Part shown: one piece after another, positions 26,724 to 36,163 of the stretch | Position numbering within the stretch: position 1 is the first letter of the stretch | How the letters are laid out: each line of letters begins with the position of its first letter | DNA from: Sphingobacteriales bacterium | Lineage (GTDB): Bacteria; Bacteroidota; Bacteroidia; Sphingobacteriales; Sphingobacteriaceae | DNA length: 54,070 nucleotides | Assembly: GCA_004293485.1 (NCBI GenBank) | Contig: RDYW01000044.1 | Span: 1 to 54,070 of the forward strand | Reading direction: 5' to 3' | The notes under the pieces: generated by a model | Told to the model about the DNA's origin: nothing | What the model saw: only the letters and a program-made list of their open reading frames with translations | Databases searched by the model: none | Position numbers and translations under genes: made by a program

Positions 26724-27764
26724 ATGTTAAAAAAACAAAAAAAAACACTTTTTTTAATTTTTGGATTGATATTTATACTTATAGCCACCTTTAAAAGCTA
26801 TAAACTTTATACTACATATTTTGCATCAAACAATAAAAATATCCATAAAATTTACTTATACATACCTAGCAATGCTACTTATCAGCAAGTTTTAGATAGC
26901 ATAACTGCTCGAGATTTTCTTAAAAATTCAGATACTTTTATTGAATTAGCTAACCAAAGAAATTTAAAAACACGGTTTAAACCTGGTAAATATCCTATTA
27001 AACCTAACATGAACAACCGCCAAATACTTAATATGTTATTGGCAGGTAACCAAGAAGCTGTAAATATTGCGTTTCAAAATATACGCTTAAAAGAAAGCTT
27101 TGTAGCTTTGGTAACCCGTAAAATCGAATGCGATTCGGTTATGTTAATGCGCTTGTTAGATTCTACTTCGTTTATTTCAAAATATGGCTTTACTAAAGAA
27201 AATAGTTATACCATGTTTATCCCAAATTCGTACCAGCTTTTTTGGAATACCAGTGCCGAAAAATTTTTCGATAAAATGCACCAAGAATACCTTAGATTTT
27301 GGAACAAAAATCGCTTACTAAAAGCAAAATATTTAAACCTTAGCCCACAGCAAGTAAGTATTTTAGCTTCGATTGTAGATAGCGAAGCCTTAATGGATAA
27401 CGAAATGCCAACCATCGCTGGCTTGTATTTAAATAGGTTACAAAAAGGCATAAAACTAGAAGCCGACCCTACCGTAATATTTGCTAATAATGATTTTACC
27501 ATTCACAGGGTGTTAAATAGGCATTTGCGCACCCCATCTCCTTACAATACATATTTAAACTTTGGCCTTCCCCCAGGCCCAATAACTATGCCATCTATAA
27601 AAGCCATTGATGCCGTTTTAAATCACGAAAACCACAATTATATTTACATGTGTGCTAAAGAAGATTTTTCGGGTTATCATAATTTTGCTTCCTCGGTTAC
27701 CCAGCATCTAATAAATGCTAAAAAATTTCAACATGCTTTAGACCAACGTAACATAAAGAAATAA
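26724..27764 (+). CDS. mltG: endolytic transglycosylase MltG
   Basis: MltG (346 residues) cuts nascent peptidoglycan strands at the membrane and so sets glycan length. I take ATG 26724; a TTG at 26697 would only add nine residues ahead of the membrane anchor. One N-terminal span (LFLIFGLIFILIATF) is followed by a LysM-like part (IYIPSNATYQQVLDSI pattern, RFKPGKYPI). The catalytic YceG domain has ILASIVDSEA, which aligns with the family's ASIVEKE motif, then GLYLNRL, LEADPTVIFA, SPYNTYLNFGLPPGPI and NYIYMCAKEDFSGYHNFA. It lies between the PASTA gene and a thioesterase whose ATG directly follows its stop. Confidence 0.94.
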   Translation: MLKKQKKTLFLIFGLIFILIATFKSYKLYTTYFASNNKNIHKIYLYIPSNATYQQVLDSITARDFLKNSDTFIELANQRNLKTRFKPGKYPIKPNMNNRQILNMLLAGNQEAVNIAFQNIRLKESFVALVTRKIECDSVMLMRLLDSTSFISKYGFTKENSYTMFIPNSYQLFWNTSAEKFFDKMHQEYLRFWNKNRLLKAKYLNLSPQQVSILASIVDSEALMDNEMPTIAGLYLNRLQKGIKLEADPTVIFANNDFTIHRVLNRHLRTPSPYNTYLNFGLPPGPITMPSIKAIDAVLNHENHNYIYMCAKEDFSGYHNFASSVTQHLINAKKFQHALDQRNIKK

Positions 27765-28172
27765 ATGTTTGTTTTTGAAACTTATATACGTGTACGCTAC
27801 GCCGAAACCGACCAAATGGGTTATATGTATTACGGCAATTATGCTGCTTTTTACGAAGTAGCTCGTACCGAAATGTTGCGTAGCCTAGGCATGAGTTACA
27901 GTGCTATGGAAAAAAATGGCATCATGCTACCCGTTTCCGAATTAAAAACAAAATACCTTAAACCTGCCTTATACGACGAAAATATTTTAATAAGAGTAAG
28001 CATAAACAAAAAACCATCGGTACGTATAGTTTTTAATTACGAATTATTTAACGAAAATAAAGAACTAATTAATACAGGAGAAACCACTTTAGTGTTTTTT
28101 AGTATATCAAAAAATAAACCCTGCCTACCACCACCTGTTTTTTTAGATAAAATGAATACTTTTTTTAATTAA
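27765..28172 (+). CDS. YbgC-type acyl-CoA thioesterase
   Basis: A 135-residue single hot-dog-fold domain of the 4-hydroxybenzoyl-CoA thioesterase / YbgC class. The motif RYAETDQMGYMYYGNYAAFYEVARTEMLR carries the catalytic Asp (in ETDQMG) and the YGNY element of the substrate pocket. It hydrolyses acyl-CoA thioesters in the cytoplasm; the physiological substrate is unknown. The start codon abuts the mltG stop, and the YihY gene starts eight bases after its own stop, so all are probably in one operon. In proteobacteria YbgC sits with Tol-Pal envelope genes, which fits this cell-wall context. Confidence 0.92.
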   Translation: MFVFETYIRVRYAETDQMGYMYYGNYAAFYEVARTEMLRSLGMSYSAMEKNGIMLPVSELKTKYLKPALYDENILIRVSINKKPSVRIVFNYELFNENKELINTGETTLVFFSISKNKPCLPPPVFLDKMNTFFN

Positions 28173-28180
28173 TTTTAAAA

Positions 28181-29143
28181 ATGTTACCTATACATCGCTT
28201 TTTAAAAAAGTTAAAATTTTATAGATACTTTATATTGTGGACAAAATATATTGTTTTGCCAGGTTTTGCTCCGCTTCCGTTGTACACAGTTGTTGTTTTT
28301 TTTGTCAAAGAAATCCAAAAAGAATCGTTGGTAAATAAAGCATCAGCGCTGTCTTATAATTTTATGATGGCTATTTTTCCCTCTATTATTTTTTTATTTA
28401 CCCTAATACCTTATATTCCTATTCAAAATTTTCAAAATCAGTTATTGGCTTTAATTGGCTTAATATTACCCAAAAACGCTTACTTAGCTTTCGAAGCCAC
28501 CTTTGAAGATATCGTAAAAAACCAAAATGGTAAACTGCTATCGGTGGGTTTTATTTTGGCTTTGTTTTTTTCTACCAATGGTACACATACATTAATGCAA
28601 GCTTTTAACAAATCGTCTTTGGTAACCGAAACTCGGTCGTGGTTAAAACAGCGTTTAGTAGCTTTAAATTTAACTTTGCTTACCGCTTTTGCTTTAATAT
28701 TGGGCGTAGGTGTTATGGTTGTTGGCGAGTTTATTATTAATGGTATAAAATCAACTTTACGCTTTAACGATTCAAATTTTTGGATTTATTTAATTGCTAT
28801 TAGCCGCTGGGCAATTGTTGTAGCCGTATATTTTGTTACCACATCTATATTGTATAGATACGGCCCATCTAATCCAAAAAAATGGAAATTTTTTAGCCCA
28901 GGTTCGTGGTTGGCTACCATTTTAGCTATTGTTACATCCGTTGGTTTTGCTTATTATATTAATAATTTTGCAAATTACAATAAAGTTTATGGCTCTATTG
29001 GCACTCTACTGGTAATTATGGTTTGGTTATACCTTAATTCTATTATTATTTTGGTGGGATATGAGTTAAATGCCAGCGTAGATTTATCAAAGCGTAGTAT
29101 TTCTCTTGAAAAACCTAACAAAATAAATTCTTTTAAACATTGA
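28181..29143 (+). CDS. YihY/BrkB family inner membrane protein
   Basis: A 320-residue integral membrane protein of the YihY/UPF0761 family with about six membrane spans: ALSYNFMMAIFPSIIFLFTLIPYIPI, LLSVGFILALFFSTNGTHTLM, LTLLTAFALILGVGVMVV, WAIVVAVYFVTTSILY, LATILAIVTSVGFAYYINN and GTLLVIMVWLYLNSIIILVGYEL. Conserved family features are the SALSYN/TLxPxI start of the first helix pair, WKFFSPGSWLAT, and YNKVYGSIG. The family is widespread, with no settled biochemical role. The early annotation as ribonuclease BN is known to be wrong. It is the last gene of the PASTA-mltG-thioesterase group. Confidence 0.93.
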   Translation: MLPIHRFLKKLKFYRYFILWTKYIVLPGFAPLPLYTVVVFFVKEIQKESLVNKASALSYNFMMAIFPSIIFLFTLIPYIPIQNFQNQLLALIGLILPKNAYLAFEATFEDIVKNQNGKLLSVGFILALFFSTNGTHTLMQAFNKSSLVTETRSWLKQRLVALNLTLLTAFALILGVGVMVVGEFIINGIKSTLRFNDSNFWIYLIAISRWAIVVAVYFVTTSILYRYGPSNPKKWKFFSPGSWLATILAIVTSVGFAYYINNFANYNKVYGSIGTLLVIMVWLYLNSIIILVGYELNASVDLSKRSISLEKPNKINSFKH

Positions 29144-29220
29144 CTCGGTTAGTTATCGAGCTATAGGGTTTGATATAAAGTTTACTAAAATCTAAACTTA
29201 AAAAATCATCTATTTTAATT

Positions 29221-29847
29221 TTATCTAAACCCCTCAAGATGTTGTAAACTATTAAATACTTCTATCTCAAACATATCTCCATAATAATTAAGTACATAAA
29301 GCGAAGTGTTTTGATGCGGAAATTCATCCATATTGGATAGTGGTTTTTTTAGTAATAAACATAATAACAGGCGTATAGCCCTGCCATGCATACATATTAA
29401 AACCGTTTTTTCGTTTTTATGTTTAAGCACATAATCTATCGCTTTATGTTGCCTAGCGTACACTTCGTTAGGGCTTTCGCCATCTTCTATTTTAACATCT
29501 AGGTACCCATTTGCCCAGCTGTCTATCAATATTTTAAAATCCTCACGCAATTGCGGAGTGCTTGTTTTTCCTTCGTAAATTCCCCAAGCAAGTTCATCAA
29601 ACCCTTCTAGTTGCTCCCAAGCAATACCTTTTGCAATAAACTGGGCAGCCGTTTGGTGCGTTCGTTTTAGGGTAGAAGTATATATTTTATCGAATGCAAT
29701 AGTTTGGTACATTTTAAAAAAAGCCTTGCTTTGCGCAATACCAGTTTGGTTTAAATCGGAGTTTATACCTCTCCCTTGTACTATTCCATCTTTATTTAAG
29801 TCGGTTTCACCGTGGCGAATAATATATATTTTTTTTTGTATCTGCAT
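29221..29847 (-). CDS. histidine phosphatase family protein (phosphoglycerate mutase-like)
   Basis: A 208-residue histidine phosphatase. The phospho-histidine motif is IIRHGETDLN near residue 10, followed by the arginine in YTSTLKRTHQTA and the catalytic glutamate region ELAWGIYEGKT. The second histidine is in LICMHGRAIRLLL. The substrate cannot be assigned; relatives act on phosphosugars, alpha-ribazole phosphate and others. It starts three bases after the end of mqnE on the same strand, so they are co-transcribed, but a role in menaquinone synthesis is not established. Confidence 0.93.
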   Translation of the reverse strand: MQIQKKIYIIRHGETDLNKDGIVQGRGINSDLNQTGIAQSKAFFKMYQTIAFDKIYTSTLKRTHQTAAQFIAKGIAWEQLEGFDELAWGIYEGKTSTPQLREDFKILIDSWANGYLDVKIEDGESPNEVYARQHKAIDYVLKHKNEKTVLICMHGRAIRLLLCLLLKKPLSNMDEFPHQNTSLYVLNYYGDMFEIEVFNSLQHLEGFR

Positions 29848-29850
29848 GTT

Positions 29851-31044
29851 TTAATTTAAAACGGGTAAAGCATAATAGCTTGGTTTTGCGTCATCGGTAA
29901 AGGCTACATTTTCGTAATCGGTAATAATATGGTATAAAGTATCTCGCTCTAAAGGTTTTTTACCAACACTTTTTATTAAATCTACCAGTTCGCGTGTACT
30001 CATGGCTGGGTGTTGTTCTTCTGCACCAGCCAAACTATAAATTTTGGTTGTATCATCAAGGGTACCGTCAATATCATCAACCCCAAAGTTGAGCGATAGC
30101 TGTGCTGTGTTACGCCCTATCATTGCCCAATAGCTTTTAATATGGTCGAAATTATCCAAATAAATCCGAGAAATAGCATAGTTGCGTAAATCTTCCACCA
30201 CGGTCGATTCGGTAATATGCGACATTTGGTTATCGTGGTTTCTGAATTTTAAGGGTATAAAAGCCTGAAAACCTTTTGTTTCGTCTTGTAAATTCCTCAA
30301 CTGCTCTAAATGGTCAACCCTGTGCTTAAATTCTTCGATATGGCCGTAAAGCATGGTAGCGTTTGAGCGCATCCCCAGCTTATGCCACTCGCGGTGTATT
30401 TGTAACCATTGCTGGCCCGTACATTTGTCTTTAGCAATTATTTGGCGTATTTCGGGTGCAAAAATTTCGGCACCACCACCAGGCATCGAATCCAAACCTG
30501 CATCTTTCATTATTTGCATACCTGTAGCATAATCAACTTTTGCTTTTTTAAAAATATAATGGTACTCTACTGGTGTTAAAGCTTTTATATGTAAGCTGGG
30601 GCGATGGTTTTTAATGTTTTTAAATAAATTAATGTAAAACTCCATATCGTACTGTGGCAATACACCGCCTACAATATGTACCTCGCTTACTGCTTGGCTA
30701 TCGTAATTTTTAACTATGGTTAACATTTCATCCATGGTATATTCCCAACCTTCTGCTTTTTGTTTTATAAGTTTCGAGTACGAACAAAATTTACAATCAT
30801 AAACACACAAGTTTGTAGGTTCTATATGAAAATTTTTGTTAAAATAAGTGTTGTTTCCATGGCGCTTTACGCGGATATAATTAGCCAGTACACCTAAAAA
30901 AGGTAAATTGGCGTGTTGGTATAAATAAACACCCTCATCAAAGCTAATACGTTGGTTATTATATACTTTTTGTGCAATAATTTTATGCCTTTGGGCGATG
31001 CTGGTATCGTTTAACAGTATTTGTAATAGATGCTTTGGTTGCAT
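29851..31044 (-). CDS. mqnE: aminofutalosine synthase (radical SAM)
   Basis: A radical SAM enzyme of the futalosine route to menaquinone (397 residues). It joins a 3-carboxyvinyloxybenzoate unit to the adenosyl moiety of SAM. The 4Fe-4S cluster motif CxxxCxxC is CVYDCKFC near residue 78. SEVHIVGGVLPQ and the family motif DSMPGGGAEIFAPEIRQ fit MqnE and its close relative MqnC. I choose MqnE from the SMPGGGAEIF form and the C-terminal IGRNTAQLSLNFGVDDIDGTL, although MqnC cannot be entirely excluded by eye. Other mqn genes are not in the window. Confidence 0.88.
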   Translation of the reverse strand: MQPKHLLQILLNDTSIAQRHKIIAQKVYNNQRISFDEGVYLYQHANLPFLGVLANYIRVKRHGNNTYFNKNFHIEPTNLCVYDCKFCSYSKLIKQKAEGWEYTMDEMLTIVKNYDSQAVSEVHIVGGVLPQYDMEFYINLFKNIKNHRPSLHIKALTPVEYHYIFKKAKVDYATGMQIMKDAGLDSMPGGGAEIFAPEIRQIIAKDKCTGQQWLQIHREWHKLGMRSNATMLYGHIEEFKHRVDHLEQLRNLQDETKGFQAFIPLKFRNHDNQMSHITESTVVEDLRNYAISRIYLDNFDHIKSYWAMIGRNTAQLSLNFGVDDIDGTLDDTTKIYSLAGAEEQHPAMSTRELVDLIKSVGKKPLERDTLYHIITDYENVAFTDDAKPSYYALPVLN

Positions 31045-31218
31045 AAATTGTGTTGGATATTTATTTATAATTTAACAATAGATGCTAAAATAAGTTTAAA
31101 AAAATATTTTCATACTTATTTTGAGTAATAAAATGCTACTATGAAGTGATTGATGCTAGACAATAGCAAAAAAAAGGTTTTACGCTTTTTTTTAAACGCC
31201 GGTGCTATAAAAATTAAA

Positions 31219-32811
31219 TTACTTTTTATGTAACCTACCTCCAATCATCCCTTTAAACTCTGTATCGTTTATGGGGCTGTACGAAACTAAATCGTTAGCC
31301 ATACTTTGTCCTTTTACCATCATATATTTTTTAGAGGCAATAGCTGGTGAACTACCTGTAAGTACCGATAAAGCCATAGCAAGGTTGGTTTCTTTGGTAT
31401 CGCCAAATAGTTTGGTAAGGTCGTCGCTTATTATATAATCAGGGGTAAGGCCAGAGAAGTAATCGCCCTCGCCTCTCGAGTTTTTTACATTAAACATCGA
31501 ATAATATACATCATACTTATCAATACGGATAGGAAAAAAACCAATTGGTTTGCCAAAAGTAGTAGTACCTACCGTTTTTACATTCATATAAGGTTTTAAG
31601 GCGTTTATTACCAATTCGCTAGCCGATGCCGTATAATCAGAAACTATAAATACCACATTTTCGATATTGTTTAATGGCCCTATTTTGTTAAATCGGGTAA
31701 CATAATTTTCGGCTTTGTACGAGTACTGGTTAAGCGTAATTGGTTTACCATTTTCATATATAATATTTCCATTTCCATCTCTTTCTGGTTGGTTTTTTAA
31801 AAAACTAACATCTCCATTTTGCATTTTTGCATTGTAATGTTCTGAAAACAAGGGGCTATTATTAGGTATTCGGCTTGGGCCTATAAGTTCGATTAAATAC
31901 TCGGCGGTAGAAATTAGTCCACCTCCGTTATAACGTAAATCAATCACCAAATCGGTAACACCGTTACTTGCAAATTCATTAAAAATGGCATTAAATTTAA
32001 GTATCGAATTGTTTGAGTTCGAAAATCGGGCGTAAGCCATGTAACCAATTTTTTTTGCTCCTAAAGTGTAAATACTATCTAAATAAATAGGGTTTGCATT
32101 ATAAAAACTTTTGCTTAAAGTAGTGTTAAAGGTGGTTCCATCTTGTTTTCTTCCTTCAATGGTAAGGCTAAATTTATTTAACTCTGCTATTATTCTATCA
32201 ATTTCTAAACTATAATTATTGCCAAAACTAAATCCGTTTATTTTGTTAAAATAATATCCACGAGTAAATTTAGCCCTTTCGGCGGGCGACCCTGGCGTTA
32301 CATATCTGATATATAAAGAGTAATTGCTGGGTGTACCAACAAACTGGTAACCTAAGCCAACATCGTTAGCTTCACCGTTCCAGCTTATTGCTTGTTTGTT
32401 ATACTGTGTAATAGCTAAGCTACCATTGGCAACCAAATCTTCGATATAAGAATATTTAGTTTCTTGGGGATTTTTTTTGTAATATTCGTAAGGGTGGTTG
32501 GTATTGGGGTCTATCCCATAACGGGTAATTTGAAACAATACCTTGTTAAAATTATCATAATCGTTACCTGCATTGGTGTATTGCCTAGGTTTAAATACGC
32601 CATAAGTGGGCAGGGCATCGTACCAGTAATATACTTGCTGTGCGTATAAAAAAATCGAGTCTTTAATAAGGTCGGCTTTACTGCCTGTGCTGGGTATATT
32701 ATTATCTACATTTTTTGTTATGGTGCTTTTACGGCATGATAAGGCCATAGTTGCAAAACCCAAGATGGTGGTTATGTAAAATATTTTTATTGGTACTAAA
32801 AATTTTTTCAT
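31219..32811 (-). CDS. S41 family peptidase, lipoprotein
   Basis: A 530-residue C-terminal-processing-type serine protease anchored as a lipoprotein. The start at 32811 gives MKKFLVPIKIFYITTILGF followed by the lipobox ALSC; an upstream ATG at 32838 would add nine unhelpful residues. The PDZ-like region is near YIRYVTPGSPAERAKFTRGYYFNKING. The protease core has LVIDLRYNGGGLISTAEYLIELIG and the catalytic Ser in SDYTASASELVINALK, with GTTFGKPIGFF carrying the likely general-base Lys. It probably acts at the outer membrane or periplasm; the substrate is unknown. Confidence 0.92.
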   Translation of the reverse strand: MKKFLVPIKIFYITTILGFATMALSCRKSTITKNVDNNIPSTGSKADLIKDSIFLYAQQVYYWYDALPTYGVFKPRQYTNAGNDYDNFNKVLFQITRYGIDPNTNHPYEYYKKNPQETKYSYIEDLVANGSLAITQYNKQAISWNGEANDVGLGYQFVGTPSNYSLYIRYVTPGSPAERAKFTRGYYFNKINGFSFGNNYSLEIDRIIAELNKFSLTIEGRKQDGTTFNTTLSKSFYNANPIYLDSIYTLGAKKIGYMAYARFSNSNNSILKFNAIFNEFASNGVTDLVIDLRYNGGGLISTAEYLIELIGPSRIPNNSPLFSEHYNAKMQNGDVSFLKNQPERDGNGNIIYENGKPITLNQYSYKAENYVTRFNKIGPLNNIENVVFIVSDYTASASELVINALKPYMNVKTVGTTTFGKPIGFFPIRIDKYDVYYSMFNVKNSRGEGDYFSGLTPDYIISDDLTKLFGDTKETNLAMALSVLTGSSPAIASKKYMMVKGQSMANDLVSYSPINDTEFKGMIGGRLHKK

Positions 32812-32893
32812 TGTTTTGTAAGTTAAATTAAGCAGCATTTTTATATCTCAACGTTAATATTAAAAAAAAAGTTTTAACGCTGAAAATCAATAG

Positions 32894-33691
32894 TTAAACT
32901 TTTTTAGCTTCGTTCCAAAAAACATCCATTTCGGCTAGGCTCATATCTTGTAATAATTTACCTTTTTCTACCGCTTTTGCCTCTAAGTATTGAAACCTTT
33001 TTATAAATTTTTTATTGGTTTTTTCTAAAGCATCTTCGGGGTTAATATCAATAAACCGGGCAAAGTTAATTAATGAAAATAGCAAATCGCCAAATTCGGC
33101 TTCGGCTTTTATTTTATCTACGGCATTGTTTGTAAAGGTATTAAATTCGGCTTTAAATTCGGCCAGTTCTTCTTCTACTTTTAGCCATACGTCTTCTTTT
33201 TTATCCCAATCAAAACCTACGCCTCTGGCTTTTTCTTGTATGCGTGATGCTTTAATTAAAGCAGGTAACGATTTGGGTACACCCGATAGTACCGATTTGT
33301 TTCCTTCCTTTAACTTTATTTGTTCCCAATTTTGTTTTACTTGTTCTTCGGTTTCTGCTATGGCGTTGCCGTAAATGTGTGGATGCCTGTTTATTAGTTT
33401 TTCGCATATACTGTTGGCTACATCTGTTATATCAAAATCGTTAGTTTCGGAGCCTATTTTGGCATAAAAAGCTAGGTGTAACATCATATCGCCCAGTTCT
33501 TTTTTCACCTCTTGCATATCGCCTCCAAGTATAGCATCCGAAAGTTCGTACGTTTCTTCGATGGTTAAGTGGCGTAAAGTTTCTAAGGTTTGTTTTTTAT
33601 CCCAAGGGCACTGTGTCCTTAAATCGTTCATAATGTTTAGCAACCTATCAAAGGCGTTGGCTGGGGTGTATTGGGTTTCAAAAATATTCAT
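32894..33691 (-). CDS. mazG: nucleoside triphosphate pyrophosphohydrolase MazG
   Basis: A 265-residue MazG with two tandem all-alpha domains, as in E. coli. The N-terminal half has CPWDKKQTLETLRHLTIEETYEL and ELGDMMLHLAFYA; the C-terminal half has LKVEEELAEFKAEF and EFGDLLFSLINFARF. These supply the ExxE...ExxD metal sites that hydrolyse nucleoside triphosphates to monophosphates, cleaning nucleotide pools. Despite the name it is unrelated in function to the MazEF toxin pair, and no mazEF is present. It is the last gene of a probable four-gene minus-strand operon, five bases after the methyltransferase. Confidence 0.96.
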   Translation of the reverse strand: MNIFETQYTPANAFDRLLNIMNDLRTQCPWDKKQTLETLRHLTIEETYELSDAILGGDMQEVKKELGDMMLHLAFYAKIGSETNDFDITDVANSICEKLINRHPHIYGNAIAETEEQVKQNWEQIKLKEGNKSVLSGVPKSLPALIKASRIQEKARGVGFDWDKKEDVWLKVEEELAEFKAEFNTFTNNAVDKIKAEAEFGDLLFSLINFARFIDINPEDALEKTNKKFIKRFQYLEAKAVEKGKLLQDMSLAEMDVFWNEAKKV

Positions 33692-33696
33692 TGCTT

Positions 33697-34599
33697 TTAT
33701 TTTATATTAAAAGTACTAAACCTTCCCCACACGCCTAAGGGTAAATTAACGCCGCTTTTGGCTGCCAAATACAACTCGCCGATAGCAAGGTTTTTTACTT
33801 TTGGAAATGCGCCTTTAATTATGTTTTCGACAATAATGGGCGAAAACCCAAGCGAATAGGTGTTAAGTATTAAAAAATGTTCGTTGGGGTTTAGCAGTTG
33901 TACCACATCTTTCATCATCGTTTGTATATGGTCTTCTAGCTTCCATTTTTCGCCCTTAGGGCCATGGCCATAAGCAGGTGGGTCCAGTATAATGCCGTTG
34001 TATTTGTTTCCTCGTTTTAGTTCGCGTTGTACAAACTTTAAGGCATCCTCTACCACCCAGCGCATATCTTTTAAACCCGATAATTCTTGGTTTTCGCTAG
34101 CCCAGCTTACCACTTGCTTTATCGAATCCACGTGGGTAATATCGGCACCAGCCGCCTTGGCTATTAATGATGCACCGCCTGTGTAGGCAAATAGGTTAAG
34201 AATTTTGGGTTTAGGTGTTTTAAACGCCGCAATAGCGGTTGAAATATAATCCCAATTTACCGCCTGTTCTGGAAAAATACCCACATGCTTAAATGATGTT
34301 AAAGCAAGCCGAAACTTTATTTTTACATCGGGGTTGGCATAGCTAATATGCCACCTATCAGGTACGTCTTTTGTTTTTTTTACCCACTCGCCACTGGTGG
34401 CACTACGGCCTTTAAAGCGTATATGGTGTTGCTTTGTCCACTCGCTTTCGGGCAATATTTTGGGCCATACGGCTTGTGGCTCGGGGCGTATTAAAATTAA
34501 TTCGCCAAAGCGTTCAAGTTTTTCAAAATCGCCACAATCTAATAATTCGTAATCTTGCCAATATTGCGAACTAAGCGCAGTAATAATGGGTACAGCCAT
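33697..34599 (-). CDS. class I SAM-dependent methyltransferase (RlmI/RlmK-like)
   Basis: A 300-residue Rossmann-fold methyltransferase. Motif I is ILNLFAYTGGASLIAKAAGA, the acidic residue of motif II is in THVDSIKQVV, and motif IV is ILDPPAYGHGPKGEKWKL. This DPPxxGxG form and FAYTGGAS are typical of the rRNA methyltransferase RlmI/RlmK (COG1092) group. The N-terminal ~150 residues replace a PUA domain with a beta-rich segment. The likely substrate is therefore RNA, but the site is unknown. It follows MlaF by 15 bases and precedes MazG. Confidence 0.85.
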   Translation of the reverse strand: MAVPIITALSSQYWQDYELLDCGDFEKLERFGELILIRPEPQAVWPKILPESEWTKQHHIRFKGRSATSGEWVKKTKDVPDRWHISYANPDVKIKFRLALTSFKHVGIFPEQAVNWDYISTAIAAFKTPKPKILNLFAYTGGASLIAKAAGADITHVDSIKQVVSWASENQELSGLKDMRWVVEDALKFVQRELKRGNKYNGIILDPPAYGHGPKGEKWKLEDHIQTMMKDVVQLLNPNEHFLILNTYSLGFSPIIVENIIKGAFPKVKNLAIGELYLAAKSGVNLPLGVWGRFSTFNIK

Positions 34600-34614
34600 T
34601 GCTATATTTTTGTT

Positions 34615-35364
34615 TTATTTTTTAAGTAATGTTTCCATAAGTTTGGTAGCAAATACAAACTCGTTAAGTTCTTTATTATAGGTAGCGGTAATTTGTTTAT
34701 TAGAGCCCTCCCACCATTTTTGCCCTTGGTGTAAAAATATAATATGCTCGCCTATACCCATTACCGAGTTCATATCGTGTGTTACAACAATAGTAGTTAT
34801 ATTGTATTCGATGGTAATTTCTTGTATCAATTCATCAATTAAGATAGATGTTTTAGGGTCGAGTCCCGAGTTTGGCTCATCGCAAAACAAATATTTAGGG
34901 TTCATGGCAATGGCTCGGGCTATGCCTACCCGTTTTTTCATCCCACCCGAAAGCTCGGCTGGGTAAAGTTTATTTTTACCCGCTAGGTTTACCCGTTCTA
35001 ATACAAAATTTACCCTATCTCGTTTTTCGCTTTTGGGCATATTGCTAAACATATTTAGCGGAAACAGTATATTTTTTTCTACCGACATTGAGTCGAACAA
35101 AGCCGAGCTTTGAAACAACATCCCAATTTCTTTTCTAATATCAATTCTTTCCTCAAAAGATAATGAAGTAAAATCTCGGCCATCATATGCCACATTTCCC
35201 ATATTAGGCTCATGCAACCCTACCATACATTTCATTAAAGTAGTTTTCCCTGAACCCGAGCCACCAATAATAAGCGTACTTACACCTGGTTTAAAACTGG
35301 CACTTATATCTTTTAAAACTTGGTTTTCGCCAAAGTTTTTTTTTATATTTTTAATATCTATCAT
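34615..35364 (-). CDS. MlaF-type ABC transporter ATPase
   Basis: The ATP-binding subunit of an MCE-type phospholipid transporter (249 residues). The start is ATG 35364, which overlaps the MlaE stop (ATGA); a longer reading from 35412 lies inside mlaE. Walker A is GGSGSGKTTLM, the Q-loop is LFQSSALFDSMSV, the signature is LSGGMKKR, Walker B is YLFCDEPNSGLD, and the H-loop is VVTHDMNS. The LFQSSALFDS and EPNSGLDP wording fits the MlaF/Ttg2A group. Together with MlaE it would power lipid movement between the membranes. Confidence 0.93.
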   Translation of the reverse strand: MIDIKNIKKNFGENQVLKDISASFKPGVSTLIIGGSGSGKTTLMKCMVGLHEPNMGNVAYDGRDFTSLSFEERIDIRKEIGMLFQSSALFDSMSVEKNILFPLNMFSNMPKSEKRDRVNFVLERVNLAGKNKLYPAELSGGMKKRVGIARAIAMNPKYLFCDEPNSGLDPKTSILIDELIQEITIEYNITTIVVTHDMNSVMGIGEHIIFLHQGQKWWEGSNKQITATYNKELNEFVFATKLMETLLKK

Positions 35365-36095
35365 AATAATAGTTGTGCTATAATATAATCGGCAGCCAAA
35401 ATGGCAATACAACTTATTACTACCGCCTTGGTGCTTGCTTGGCCTACTTCCAATGCGCCACCATTGGTATAAAAACCTTGGTAAGCAGATACCGTAGTAA
35501 TAATAATGGCAAAAACTACCGCTTTAACCATGGCAATAGTTACCGTAAATGGGTTAAAATTGGTGGTAAGGCCTTGTATAAATTCGACTGATGTTACCGC
35601 ACCCGATGCTGTACCTGCCAAATAACCTCCCGTAATACTCAAAAAAATAGAAATAATTACCAACATAGGTATCATCATTACCCCAGCTGCAACCTTGGGC
35701 AAAATTAAATAACCAGGTGCATTTATGCCCATTATTTCTAGCGCATCTATTTGCTCGGTTACCCGCATAGTGCCTATTTGCGAAGCTATGCTAGAGCCTA
35801 TTTTACCCGCCAGTACCAACGAACAAATGGTAGGGCTAAGTTCTAAAATGGTAGAATCGCGGGTAATACCGCCAATAACCGATTTGGGTATTAAATCGCT
35901 AACAAGCTGAAAAGCAGTTTGTACCGTTGTAACCGCCCCAATAAAAACCGAAATAATGCTTATAATACCTAACGAGCCTAAGCCAATTTCTACCATTTCC
36001 CTAAAAATTTCGTCTTTATAAATACTTAATTTTTCGGGTTTCCTAAAAACAGATTTTAATAATAATATATATTTGCCAAAATGATGAAACACCAT
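35361..36095 (-). CDS. MlaE-type ABC transporter permease
   Basis: The inner-membrane permease of an MCE phospholipid transport system (244 residues). About five hydrophobic spans are visible: LGSLGIISIISVFIGAVTTVQTAF, SLVLAGKIGSSIASQIGTM, LPKVAAGVMMIPMLVIISIFLSITG, VTIAMVKAVVFAIIITTVSAY and VVISCIAILAADYIIAQLLL. The conserved elements are the ELSPTICSLVLAGKIGSSIASQIGTMRVTEQIDALEIMG region and the coupling loop after it. No MlaD/MCE gene follows MlaF here, so the substrate-binding ring subunit must be encoded elsewhere. It opens the minus-strand operon and is divergent from the SDR gene. Confidence 0.94.
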   Translation of the reverse strand: MVFHHFGKYILLLKSVFRKPEKLSIYKDEIFREMVEIGLGSLGIISIISVFIGAVTTVQTAFQLVSDLIPKSVIGGITRDSTILELSPTICSLVLAGKIGSSIASQIGTMRVTEQIDALEIMGINAPGYLILPKVAAGVMMIPMLVIISIFLSITGGYLAGTASGAVTSVEFIQGLTTNFNPFTVTIAMVKAVVFAIIITTVSAYQGFYTNGGALEVGQASTKAVVISCIAILAADYIIAQLLL

Positions 36096-36163
36096 AAAAA
36101 AAATTTTTCTAAATTAATATTTTTTATTGATTGCTATTATTAAACCTAAAAACGAAAATATAA

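Noticed and set aside
26971-26983. CACGGTTTAAACC inside mltG matches the core of the REP palindrome
   Set aside because: Only 13 bases match and the flanks do not continue the palindrome. The encoded RFKPGKYP segment fits the normal MltG family sequence.
32894-33691. MazG considered as part of a toxin-antitoxin system
   Set aside because: It is the two-domain housekeeping NTP pyrophosphohydrolase in an operon with Mla-type and methyltransferase genes; no mazE or mazF is near.
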